This document shows, piece by piece, positions 5,934 through 12,420 of a stretch of 12,420 bases of DNA; positions within the stretch are counted from its first letter, which is position 1, and each line of letters starts with the position of its first letter. The translations under genes were made by a program, and so were the position numbers. The notes beneath the pieces are model-generated. The model did no database searches. It was not told where the DNA came from and was given only the letters and a program-made list of their open reading frames with translations. Source of the stretch: a bacterium (GTDB lineage Bacteria; SZUA-182; SZUA-191; JAJRXT01); assembly GCA_024277605.1 (NCBI GenBank), contig JAJRUU010000079.1, positions 1 to 12,420 on the forward strand, written 5' to 3'.

Positions 5934-7136
5934 ATGGGTTATTATCCCCGAATAATGGTGCTTCACAACTTAGATGATATACGTCGTGAAATGGCGCTGT
6001 TTGGAATTACTCAACAGTCTCAGGAGCTAGAAGCCTCTAAGAGCCTGGCGGCTATGCTTAAAATCGAAAAACTCCCCCCCAAAAAAGCTAAAGCCATAGT
6101 TGATAGCGCTAAAGCTGTCGGGATTTCGACTTATTTGAAGGTTGATGGGCGCCAAGCCGATGCGCAGCTTCTCATTGTAGGCAGTCTGGATAAGCTCCAC
6201 TCGCTGGCTTTGAAACTAGCAGACCCATCTTTTTACGCATTGCTGGGAAAACAGATACATGAGATGTTACATGATTGTAACCACCATGATTTCAAACTGC
6301 ATTGTGGTGCGTATACATTGAATGTAGGTCAACGTACTCATGTTATGGGAGTGCTCAATGTAACCCCGGACTCCTTTTCTGATGGAGGAAAGTATCTAAA
6401 TCCAGATAACGCCATCGCGCATGCCAAAGAGTTAGTGGCTCAGGGAGCCGATATTATAGATATTGGCGGGGAATCTTCCCGGCCCGGTTCAGAACCCATC
6501 ACTGTAGAAGAAGAATTGGATCGTATTCTGCCGGTATTAGAGGGCTTGTTGGATGAGGTAGCGGTTCCTCTATCCGTAGATACCTATAAGGCGCAAGTTG
6601 CCGAGGCCGCACTCAGATTAGGGGCACATATAATTAATGATATAAGCGGTTTGCGTTTTGATCCTGATATGGCGCCGCTAATTGCCCAATACGGAGTTCC
6701 AGTGGTAATCATGCATATTAGGGGCACGCCTCAAAACATGCAGCAGCATCCAAGCTATACGTCATTGATGGGGGAAATAACTGAATATTTGCAGCAAGGT
6801 ATAGAACTGGCCTGCACTGCCGGGATCAACCCGGAGCAAATCATAATAGACCCGGGAATCGGCTTCGGCAAGACGGTCGATCATAACCTGCACATCATAA
6901 ACCGTCTTTCAGAGTTGAAATGCTTAGGGAAGCCGATCATGGTAGGCACTTCCCGCAAATCATTTATCGGACAGGTGCTTGGAGCGGCCCCTGAACAAAG
7001 GCAGGCAGGTACCGCCGCTTCAGTAAGCTGTGCCATATCAAAAGGGGCACACATAGTGAGGGTACATGATGTGGCAAGTATGGTGCGGGTAGCCAGGCTT
7101 ACCGATGCCATTAAAAACGCTTCGCCTGATAACTAA
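5934..7136 (+). CDS. folP: Dihydropteroate synthase with extra N-terminal domain
   Basis: Condenses p-aminobenzoate with 6-hydroxymethyl-dihydropterin diphosphate to dihydropteroate in folate synthesis; the enzyme is cytoplasmic and the sulfonamide target. From the start chosen here it has 400 residues, well over the usual 270-280. Residues about 1-115 are an additional alpha/beta-looking domain of the kind seen in clostridial FolP proteins, function unknown. The TIM-barrel catalytic part has NVTPDSFSDGG (142-152), DIGGESSRPGSEPI, SVDTYK, INDISG, IIDPGIGFGKT, the pABA-site SRKS (340-343) and a final RVHDV. The frame stays open upstream to a TTG at 5844, but that lies inside the MITE and its codons are transposon sequence. 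ATG 5934 fits AAAGAG at 5923-5928 and the homology; ATG 5931 is the alternative. No folB or folK is adjacent. Confidence 0.93.
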   Translation: MGYYPRIMVLHNLDDIRREMALFGITQQSQELEASKSLAAMLKIEKLPPKKAKAIVDSAKAVGISTYLKVDGRQADAQLLIVGSLDKLHSLALKLADPSFYALLGKQIHEMLHDCNHHDFKLHCGAYTLNVGQRTHVMGVLNVTPDSFSDGGKYLNPDNAIAHAKELVAQGADIIDIGGESSRPGSEPITVEEELDRILPVLEGLLDEVAVPLSVDTYKAQVAEAALRLGAHIINDISGLRFDPDMAPLIAQYGVPVVIMHIRGTPQNMQQHPSYTSLMGEITEYLQQGIELACTAGINPEQIIIDPGIGFGKTVDHNLHIINRLSELKCLGKPIMVGTSRKSFIGQVLGAAPEQRQAGTAASVSCAISKGAHIVRVHDVASMVRVARLTDAIKNASPDN

Positions 7137-7140
7137 AGGG
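7135..7140 (+). promoter_or_regulatory. Ribosome binding site of cdaA overlapping the folP stop
   Basis: AAAGGG overlaps the last bases of the folP stop codon and lies seven nt before the cdaA ATG at 7148. This supports the start and suggests co-transcription and translational coupling of folP and cdaA. Confidence 0.6.
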
Positions 7141-7147
7141 CAGCAAC

Positions 7148-7951
7148 ATGCCGGAAATTTTACAACAGCTGCGATGGCAGGATATAGTAGATATACTGGT
7201 GGTGTGGTTTGTCATCTACCGGCTATTCATCGCCATACGCGGCAGCCGGGCGGTACAAATGATTATGGGACTGTTTATCTTGATGATAGTTTATTTTATA
7301 TCTGAATGGATGCAGTTGAGAACCATTAACTGGATACTACAGAACTTCTGGACAATATGGGTATTGGCAGTGGTAGTCCTCTTCCAGCCTGAATTACGGC
7401 GGACGCTGGCTGATGTCGGTAAGCATCGTTTTTTTGCCGCTTTCCACCGCATGGAAAAAGCTACCCTTATTGAAGAAATTGTGCGGGCAGTGGTTACCAT
7501 GGCCAGTCGCAAGGTCGGGGCCTTAATTGTATTTGAGAATGAAACCAAGTTGCAAAATTATGTGGAGGCCGGGGTTACCCTCGATGCTCAGGTATCACGA
7601 GAGTTGTTAGGCAGTATTTTTAACACCAAATCTCCTTTACATGATGGCGCGGTGATTATCCGTAATGGAAGGCTTGCTGTTGCGGGTTGTTTTCTGCCGC
7701 TTTCTCTGGATCGAAAAATCAGCCAGGAACTGGGTACTCGCCACCGGGCTGCGGTAGGTATAACCGAAGAGACAGATGCGGTAATAATCGTCATCTCCGA
7801 AGAAACAGGTTCCATTTCCCTGGCTATGGGTGGGGGCATCATTCGGGATTTGGATGCCATTTCCCTGCGCCGTAATCTACAGCAGATATTTGAACCTCAG
7901 CACAAGGAGAGCAAAACCGGTACATTGCTCTCCCCCAAAAAGCGGGCTTGA
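7148..7951 (+). CDS. cdaA: Membrane diadenylate cyclase CdaA
   Basis: Makes the second messenger c-di-AMP from two ATP; in Bacillota this controls potassium and osmolyte uptake and cell-wall balance. The 267-residue length is typical. Three N-terminal membrane helices occupy roughly residues 12-95, followed by a coiled linker and the DAC (DisA_N) domain. Both catalytic signatures are intact: SPLHDGAVII with D166-G167-A168, and GTRHRAA with R198-H199-R200. The ATG at 7148 has AAAGGG seven nt upstream. It follows folP by 11 nt and is followed six nt later by its regulator cdaR, the standard pair. The usual third partner, glmM, does not follow; hemX does. DisA is excluded because membrane helices are present and its C-terminal DNA-binding region is absent. 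Confidence 0.96.
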   Translation: MPEILQQLRWQDIVDILVVWFVIYRLFIAIRGSRAVQMIMGLFILMIVYFISEWMQLRTINWILQNFWTIWVLAVVVLFQPELRRTLADVGKHRFFAAFHRMEKATLIEEIVRAVVTMASRKVGALIVFENETKLQNYVEAGVTLDAQVSRELLGSIFNTKSPLHDGAVIIRNGRLAVAGCFLPLSLDRKISQELGTRHRAAVGITEETDAVIIVISEETGSISLAMGGGIIRDLDAISLRRNLQQIFEPQHKESKTGTLLSPKKRA

Positions 7952-7957
7952 TTTTAG

Positions 7958-8926
7958 ATGATCAAAAATATGTTACTGGACAATTTAGGCTTTAAACTGC
8001 TGGCGCTTTTGATTACAGTTGCTATCTGGTTGTTTGTTGTTGTAGAGAAACAGCCTGAAGTAGGTTTCATAGTGCCGGTTAATTTTTCCAATATCCCCAA
8101 AAGCATGGCCTTGATCAAGCGGGAACCACCTGATATTGAAGTGCGAGTTAAAGGGCCTGAATCACTGATTTCCAATCTTACGTCGCGTCAATTCGTAGTT
8201 GATATGGATCTATCCCAGGCCCAGGCAGGGGAGACCACTTTTTTTCTGTCGACCGATAGTATCAATATACCGAGAGGAATTAGGGTAGTTAGGTTGCTCC
8301 CTTCTCAGGTTAGCGCTACATTAGAGTCAATTGTAGAAAGATTAATTCCCATTGAGCCGGTAGTACTGGGGGTCCCGGCTGAAGGCTATGAGTTGGGAGG
8401 GATCAAGGTGTTCCCTGAGATGATTAAAGTTCGAGGGGCTAAAAGCAAGGTGGAACAGCTTACCACGGCCCGTACCAGTTCCCTGGATATTAGTGGGCTC
8501 GATAAATCGGTTACTCAGGAAGTGGAACTTATGGCGCTGGAAGAGGATATTGCCCTGACTGAAAATCATAAAATAGAACTGCGGGCCATCATCCAGGAAA
8601 AAACCGAGGATAAAATTTTAAATTCAATTCCAATTAAGGTGCTGCCCATTACCCATGGAGCCGTTATCGAACCGCAAACGGTTAAATTGATGCTCAACGG
8701 TCCGTTAAGCCAGATTAGAAGCCTGACCGCAAAGCAAGTAAACGCCAGCATAAACCTGCTGGATTTAAAGCCTGGCGACGAAGAATTAAAGATAGATATT
8801 CAACTGCCGACAAATATAATATTGCTGGGATTTGAACCAGAGAAGGTTAAAGTAATCAACCGGGGCGAAGAAGATGAACTGTTGCGGCCCCAAATCGGGG
8901 GAGAACTGCCGCCGGTTACCCCTTAA
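7958..8926 (+). CDS. cdaR: CdaR (YbbR-domain regulator of CdaA)
   Basis: Membrane-anchored extracytoplasmic protein that binds CdaA and modulates c-di-AMP synthesis. The 322-residue product has one N-terminal helix (about 9-28) followed by three successive YbbR domains, roughly 34-115, 120-205 and 212-305. Each shows the pattern of a beta strand, a V-x-G/GP turn (VKGPESLI, VRGAKSKV, LNGPLSQI) and a closing D-L/S strand. The C-terminal tail is short and Pro-rich (GGELPPVTP). The ATG at 7958 is six nt beyond the cdaA stop and has no strong ribosome binding site, so translation is probably coupled to cdaA. Length and domain number are slightly lower than in Bacillus CdaR, which is longer. Only the pairing with CdaA is established knowledge; any link to heme genes downstream is positional. 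Confidence 0.93.
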   Translation: MIKNMLLDNLGFKLLALLITVAIWLFVVVEKQPEVGFIVPVNFSNIPKSMALIKREPPDIEVRVKGPESLISNLTSRQFVVDMDLSQAQAGETTFFLSTDSINIPRGIRVVRLLPSQVSATLESIVERLIPIEPVVLGVPAEGYELGGIKVFPEMIKVRGAKSKVEQLTTARTSSLDISGLDKSVTQEVELMALEEDIALTENHKIELRAIIQEKTEDKILNSIPIKVLPITHGAVIEPQTVKLMLNGPLSQIRSLTAKQVNASINLLDLKPGDEELKIDIQLPTNIILLGFEPEKVKVINRGEEDELLRPQIGGELPPVTP

Positions 8927-8952
8927 CCTTGTGCGCCGGAATCTGAGCAAAC

Positions 8953-9735
8953 ATGACCGCAAACACGTTATTTACAATTAGCATCTTACTTTACTTTTTG
9001 GCCACGTTGCACTATTTGCTATACCTTGTGCTGGCTAAAAAGCAGCGTATGGCTACCATGGCTACCGGTTTTACCATAGTGGGCTTTGGCTGTCATACGC
9101 TAAGCTTAATCCAGGAATCGCTGAGTATTGGGCATCTGCCATTGATTGGCTCCACTGATATTCTCTCCTTTTTAGCCTGGGCGATTATACTGGTATATCT
9201 ACTGCTTGTGTGGCGCTATAAGATTTGGGCGGTCGGTTCCTTTGTGCTGCCGTTGGCAGCTCTAGCCGGCCTCTACGCCTCGCTGTTACCGGCGCAGATA
9301 GAGCCTATCATCTCCCAATCCAAGGGGTTGCTCTCCACCGTACACATACTGGCCATTATTGGTTTTGCCTCGTTTGCTTTAGCCTGTTGTATGGCGATTA
9401 TGTATTTCATGCAGGAACGCCAGTTAAAATCACATAATCCAAGTTCACTTTTTTACCGGCTGCCGTCGCTTGACACTTTAGATAGGTTGGGTTATCGTTG
9501 TATCTCCATTGGCTTCCCCATTTTTACCATCTCGCTGATATTAGGATCGGTTTGGATAGCCAGCACCCGTTCCTCCATTTTCAGCTGGCAACTGGTCGAG
9601 GTCTGGTGGCTGTTGATTTGGGGGCTGTATGCAACATTATTGCAGGCCCGCTTGTCCATGGGCTGGCGAGGGCGAAAGGCCGCTTATCTGGCTATTATAA
9701 TGTTTGTACTGGCCTTATTACCCCTGTTGCGCTAA
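8953..9735 (+). CDS. hemX: HemX/CcsA-like integral membrane protein
   Basis: A 260-residue protein with about eight membrane helices (near 6-28, 34-53, 69-87, 93-111, 128-152, 180-202, 212-230, 240-258). The fold and conserved features match the CcsA/cytochrome c assembly family: His residues at helix ends (TLHYLL, GCHTLS, TVHILA), and a tryptophan-rich stretch near the C-terminus (WQLVEVWWLLIWGLYA). In Bacillus subtilis HemX lies just before hemA and lowers HemA protein levels; other family members handle heme for c-type cytochromes. Position before hemA and hemC makes HemX the better name. The ATG at 8953 follows cdaR by 26 nt with a weak binding site (GAG five nt upstream). The hemX-hemA gap is 309 nt and filled with repeats, unlike the usual tight spacing. 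A cytochrome-biogenesis role cannot be excluded. Confidence 0.85.
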   Translation: MTANTLFTISILLYFLATLHYLLYLVLAKKQRMATMATGFTIVGFGCHTLSLIQESLSIGHLPLIGSTDILSFLAWAIILVYLLLVWRYKIWAVGSFVLPLAALAGLYASLLPAQIEPIISQSKGLLSTVHILAIIGFASFALACCMAIMYFMQERQLKSHNPSSLFYRLPSLDTLDRLGYRCISIGFPIFTISLILGSVWIASTRSSIFSWQLVEVWWLLIWGLYATLLQARLSMGWRGRKAAYLAIIMFVLALLPLLR

Positions 9736-9738
9736 ACT

Positions 9739-9766
9739 TGATCTATTCATAAATTCCTGAACCTGC
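9739..9766 (-). repeat. Short minus-strand fragment of the long repeat
   Basis: Read on the minus strand, this segment contains AATTTATGAATAGATC, an exact 16-nt match to the right part of repeat copy 2 (about 3656-3671), with looser similarity on both sides. It begins three nt after the hemX stop. It may be a degenerate remnant of the same repeat family in inverse orientation; chance is unlikely but the match is short. Confidence 0.45.
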
Positions 9767-9798
9767 CAGGAAGAGGTTTAACCGCAGAGGACGCAAAG

Positions 9799-10001
9799 AA
9801 ATGACAAAGTTCAAATGTCAAATGAATGTCAAAGCTCAAATGTCAAAAGAGATTTTTGACAGGATTAACCGGATGAAACAGGATTATTTAACTTCTTTTG
9901 GGTCAATGACCATTTTATCTTGTCTGTCCTGCATATCCTGTCTAAAAAAGGTTTTGGCATTTGACATTTAGATTTCATTTGAACTTTGGATTTTGTCATT
10001 A
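9799..10001. repeat. Imperfect palindromic intergenic repeat of about 200 bp
   Basis: The outer arms are imperfectly inverted. The left arm (9799-9850) starts AATGACAAAGTTCAAATG. The right arm (9955-10001), read in reverse complement, starts AATGACAAAATCC and then has AAAGTTCAAATG. The inner part has TTTTTGACAGGATTAACC and CAGGATTA on the left, and CTGTCCTGCATATCCTGTC on the right, again inverted in sense. Just before it, AACCGCAGAGGACGCAAAG at 9780-9798 is another motif often seen between genes in environmental genomes. No coding capacity and no strong promoter are visible. Together these fill the 309-nt gap between hemX and hemA. Confidence 0.75.
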
Positions 10002-10490
10002 TTTCCCCCTATGTGCTCGTGAATAATACCGGCTAAGAGAGTGTATGAATCTGATTGTTGTGGGCCTAAGCCATAAAACTGCTCCGATTGAGTTGCGGGA
10101 AAGACTTGCCTTTTCTGAGACGCACATACAAGACGCCTTAAAAAAGCTGTTGTGTCTGCCTGCTATAAGAGAAGGCCTGATCCTCTCCACCTGCAACCGG
10201 GTGGAGATATATGCTAAAGCTGAGGACTCTTCTGTGGGAGAGCGGGCCATCCATCAGTTTATCGCCGATTATCATCAAATTACCTTCGATCAGTTCACTG
10301 CGCACTTATATAGCCACATCGATCAAGTTGCGGTGCGGCATGCCTTCCGGGTAGCCGGCAGCCTGGATTCTATGGTAGTTGGTGAACCTCAGATTCTGGG
10401 GCAGCTAAAGGAAGCGTATCAAATAGCCCAGGATTGCGGTGCCACCGGAGCGTTGCTTAACAACCTGTTTCCCCGGGCTTTTGGGGTAGC

Positions 10491-10497
10491 AAAAAAA
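10491..10497 (+). other. A7 homopolymer at the hemA frameshift
   Basis: Zero-frame codons are GCA AAA AAA TAC, so the run reads A AAA AAA in the X-XXY-YYZ phase. A one-base backward slip, or transcriptional insertion of one A, leads into the downstream hemA frame at ATA (10497-10499). A GGGG lies four nt upstream. A weak 5-bp TGCGG/CCGCA stem lies about 30 nt downstream, farther than usual for a stimulatory structure. Confidence 0.6.
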
Positions 10498-11300
10498 TAC
10501 GCACGGAAACAGGCATTACTCAAAATGCGGTTTCGGTAAGCTTTGCCGCAGTGGAGCTGGCAAAGAAGATTTTTGATGATCTCAAGGATAAGGTAGTAAT
10601 GCTCATCGGGGCGGGTGAGATGAGCGAGTTGGTAGCCCAGCATCTTATTTCCAATGGCGTAAGTAATATATTTGTTTCCAACCGTACTTACGCGCGGGCG
10701 GTGGAGTTGGCTGAAAAATTTGCCGGTCGGGCCATAAAGTATGATCGCCTGTTAGAGGAAATGTCGCGGGCCGACATCATTATAAGCTCTACCGGGGCGC
10801 CGCATATTGTTGTACATCATAAAGACGTGCAGGCAGCTATTTCTGCCCGTAAACAACGCTCCATGTTTTTTATCGACATTGCCGTACCGCGTGACATTGA
10901 TCCTGAAATAAATAAGATTGACAACGTATATCTATACGATATAGATGATTTGCAGTCGGTAGTACAGGCGAATATTCGCGAACGCCAGCGGGAGGCAAAG
11001 CAGGCCGAAGAGATAACCCATCGAGAGGTAACCCATTTCTGTAACTGCTTAAAGAAATTGGATGTAGCGCCCACTATTGTTGCTTTGAGAGAATCGCTGG
11101 AAAGTATACGTCGTAAAGAGCTGGATAGGGTTATCGGCAAGCTGGGTGAGCTGTCCGACAAGGATCGCCAGGTGATTGAAGCCATGACCAAAGGCATCAT
11201 AAACAAAGTGCTGCATAAACCGATCAGCTCTCTTAAACACCACGCTTCCTCAAATGATATCCAAAAATATATTGATACCGCCCGCCAACTATTTGACCTA

Positions 11301-11306
11301 AAGGAG
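11301..11306 (+). promoter_or_regulatory. Ribosome binding site of hemC inside the hemA end
   Basis: AAGGAG lies in the last codons of hemA, 11 nt before the GTG at 11318. It decides for this GTG as the hemC start and ties the two genes together. Confidence 0.65.
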
Positions 11307-11317
11307 CAAGATTAATC

Positions 11318-12247
11318 GTGCCAACCAAAAATAAGATAATTATTGGCAGCCGGGGGAGTAAGCTGGCCCTGTGCCAGGCTGAAATGATAGCCAATAGCCT
11401 GATGCAGAGCCACCCGGGGCTGCTGGTTACGATCACCAAAATAAAAACCAGGGGAGATAAAATTCTGGATGTACCCCTGGCCAAGGTTGGCGGGAAGGGG
11501 TTGTTTGTCAAGGAGTTGGAGGATGCGCTTTCAGATGGGCGGATTGATCTGGCGGTGCACAGCTTAAAGGATGTACCCACCGAACTACCAAATGGCTTAT
11601 ATATCGGGGCCATCACCAAACGGGAAAATCAGCATGATGTAATCATATCAAAAGGTAACTTAAAACTGGAAGATTTACCGGCTGAAGCTGTCATAGGCAC
11701 CAGCAGTCTGAGGCGTCAGGCCCAGTTGCGGCATTCTTCGGCTGGTTTTAAGTTTGTGGATTTAAGGGGTAATCTGGATATCAGTATCAGGAAGTTGGGT
11801 GAACAGGAGTTGGATGCAATAGTAGTCGCCGCTGCCGGGCTGTATAGATTAGGGCTGGAGGCTAAAATCAGTCAACAATTGTCTGTTGATATATGCCTGC
11901 CGGCGGTAGGGCAGGGGGCCTTGGGGATTGAGATTAGAGAAGACGACCAGCGGCTTAAAGGATTTATTGCCAGCCTGCATCATCCAGAGACCTTTGTGGC
12001 GGCTGAAGCTGAGCGAGCATTACTAAAAAAACTTGAAGGCGGCTGCCAGGTGCCCCTGGGGGCTTATGCTCAGCTAGATGACGATACGCTTAGATTACAG
12101 GGCGTAGTAGCCGACCCGGAAGGCAAACAGATTATTAAAGATGAGATCAGCGGTAGTCCGAACGAAGCGGCTGAATTGGGAGTCGGTCTGGCGGAACAAT
12201 TACTGGATGCCGGCGGCCGGGAAATTCTGGCGGCTATCATGAGGTAG
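11318..12247 (+). CDS. hemC: Hydroxymethylbilane synthase (porphobilinogen deaminase)
   Basis: Joins four porphobilinogen units into linear hydroxymethylbilane; cytoplasmic. The 309-residue length is standard. Seen in order: IIGSRGSKLALCQA at the N-terminus, the Arg/Lys-rich TRGDKI, GGKGLFVKELEDAL, the catalytic Asp85 in HSLKDVPTE, TSSLRRQAQL, the DLRGN loop, LPAVGQGALGIE, and the dipyrromethane cofactor Cys243 in LEGGCQVPLGAYA. All key residues are present. Translation starts at GTG 11318, two nt after the hemA stop, with AAGGAG at 11301. In clostridia, cobA/hemD and hemB usually follow; here only a short start-like fragment and an insertion-sequence end follow. The gene therefore looks intact and is the last complete gene of the operon in the window. 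Confidence 0.96.
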   Translation: MPTKNKIIIGSRGSKLALCQAEMIANSLMQSHPGLLVTITKIKTRGDKILDVPLAKVGGKGLFVKELEDALSDGRIDLAVHSLKDVPTELPNGLYIGAITKRENQHDVIISKGNLKLEDLPAEAVIGTSSLRRQAQLRHSSAGFKFVDLRGNLDISIRKLGEQELDAIVVAAAGLYRLGLEAKISQQLSVDICLPAVGQGALGIEIREDDQRLKGFIASLHHPETFVAAEAERALLKKLEGGCQVPLGAYAQLDDDTLRLQGVVADPEGKQIIKDEISGSPNEAAELGVGLAEQLLDAGGREILAAIMR

Positions 12248-12257
12248 CTAATTCAGC

Positions 12258-12296
12258 ATGTCAAAACCCGATATACCATTTATTTATTGCGAATGA
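12258..12296 (+). pseudogene. Possible 5' stub of the next gene, cut by an insertion
   Basis: An ATG at 12258, 13 nt after GAGG (12241-12244), opens a reading frame of 12 codons (MSKPDIPFIYCE) that stops at 12294-12296. The frame crosses into sequence that looks like an insertion-sequence end near 12288. The next gene in hem clusters is often cobA/hemD, so a disrupted gene is plausible, but ten residues cannot identify it, and a chance ORF is equally possible. Confidence 0.25.
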
Positions 12297-12420
12297 CAAC
12301 CGAAAATTGACCACCTGCGCTAGCCGAATTTTGACCACCCTGATACAAGTTAATAATATGGGATGATGGCAAGAGGCATCATCCCGGTTTCTCATTTCGA
12401 GTACCAGAGGGAAGCAGAAG
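12288..12420 (+). mobile_element. Probable left end of an IS21-type insertion sequence (partial)
   Basis: From about 12288 (TGCGAATGACAACC) the sequence changes character. Two near-identical boxes, CCGAAAATTGACCACC (12300-12315) and CCGAATTTTGACCACC (12324-12339), are spaced 24 bp apart. Repeated terminal boxes of this kind, with a TG-start end, are a hallmark of IS21-family elements, whose istA transposase would start a little downstream. The segment ends at the window edge with AGAGGGAAG, a plausible ribosome binding site for a gene beginning just outside. The transposase itself is not in view, so the family call is an inference from the end structure. Confidence 0.5.
12360..12385 (+). other. 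Perfect 9-bp hairpin inside the insertion-sequence leader
   Basis: GGGATGATG (12360-12368), an 8-nt loop, and CATCATCCC (12377-12385) form a perfect stem. No T run follows. It lies between the terminal repeat boxes and the presumed transposase start, where it could limit read-through from hemC or transposase translation. Confidence 0.5.

Larger units (their letters stand above)
10045..11315 (+). pseudogene. hemA: Glutamyl-tRNA reductase HemA, split by a single -1 frameshift
   Basis: HemA reduces glutamyl-tRNA to glutamate-1-semialdehyde with NADPH, the first step of C5 tetrapyrrole synthesis. The first frame (10045-10539) carries the catalytic domain: GLSHKTAPIELRE, STCNRVE with the thioester Cys at residue 50, His99, and GEPQILGQ. 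The second frame (to 11315) carries the NADPH fold (LIGAGEMSELVA), SSTGAPH, the FIDIAVPRDID segment and the dimerisation helices. The join is at seven A, 10491-10497: one extra A restores VAKKIRTETGI and gives 423 residues, a normal length. Unrepaired, the first frame ends in 13 aberrant residues. The phase is A AAA AAA, a canonical -1 slippery heptamer. Causes could be a sequencing or assembly error, a genuine lesion, or slippage that still yields protein. The family identity is certain; the functional state is not. Confidence 0.93.

Noticed and set aside
7105..7305. A plus-strand open frame bridging folP and cdaA
   Set aside because: It overlaps both genes in another frame; the folP end and cdaA start are well supported by homology and a ribosome binding site.
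9799..10001. CRISPR array, suggested by recurring AAATGTCAAA and CAGGATTA motifs
   Set aside because: The repeats are irregular, short and inverted rather than evenly spaced direct repeats with unique spacers.
10817..11206. A 129-codon minus-strand open frame inside hemA
   Set aside because: It lies opposite the conserved NADPH domain and has low-complexity Ser/Arg/Thr composition; no support as a gene.

Overview
The window looks like chromosomal DNA of an anaerobic bacterium of the Bacillota, class Clostridia. The evidence is the gene set and order: ftsH, a two-domain dihydropteroate synthase, the diadenylate cyclase pair cdaA-cdaR, then hemX-hemA-hemC. The hemX-A-C order and C5-pathway tetrapyrrole synthesis are typical of Bacillota. 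The genus cannot be fixed by reading alone; a syntrophic or Peptococcaceae-like clostridium is a guess. A GT9 (heptosyltransferase-type) gene is present but does not by itself prove an outer membrane.

Layout. Bases 1-473 hold an AT-rich remnant of an unidentified gene that has lost its 5' part. A two-gene minus-strand unit follows (1311-2276 ROK sugar kinase, then 520-1272 two-TM protein of unknown function), with a good promoter at 2318-2347. A plus-strand GT9 glycosyltransferase (2636-3571) is bracketed by two direct copies of a roughly 180-bp repeat, and the second copy supplies the last residues of the protein. From 3820 to 12247 every gene is on the plus strand: ftsH, folP, cdaA, cdaR, hemX, hemA, hemC. 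They serve membrane proteolysis, folate synthesis, c-di-AMP signalling and early tetrapyrrole synthesis. The right edge (about 12288-12420) looks like the left end of an IS21-type element, probably cutting into the next gene of the hem cluster.

The housekeeping genes are ordinary; the unusual material lies between and within them. Three gaps in the gene string are filled by repeats: a 209-bp MITE-like palindrome with 23-bp perfect terminal inverted repeats between ftsH and folP; a composite palindromic repeat of about 300 bp between hemX and hemA; and the repeat pair around the GT9 gene. Tightly packed junctions elsewhere (11 nt folP-cdaA, 6 nt cdaA-cdaR, 26 nt cdaR-hemX, 2 nt hemA-hemC) suggest the ancestral operon was compact and was later opened by these insertions.

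hemA is split by a single-base frameshift in a run of seven A. The run lies in the exact phase of a canonical -1 slippery heptamer, so it may be a sequencing or assembly error, a real mutation, or a rescued (slipped) gene. I found no tRNA, rRNA, CRISPR array or recognisable riboswitch. No part of the window makes a convincing new multi-gene system; the best leads are the repeats and the hemA frameshift.
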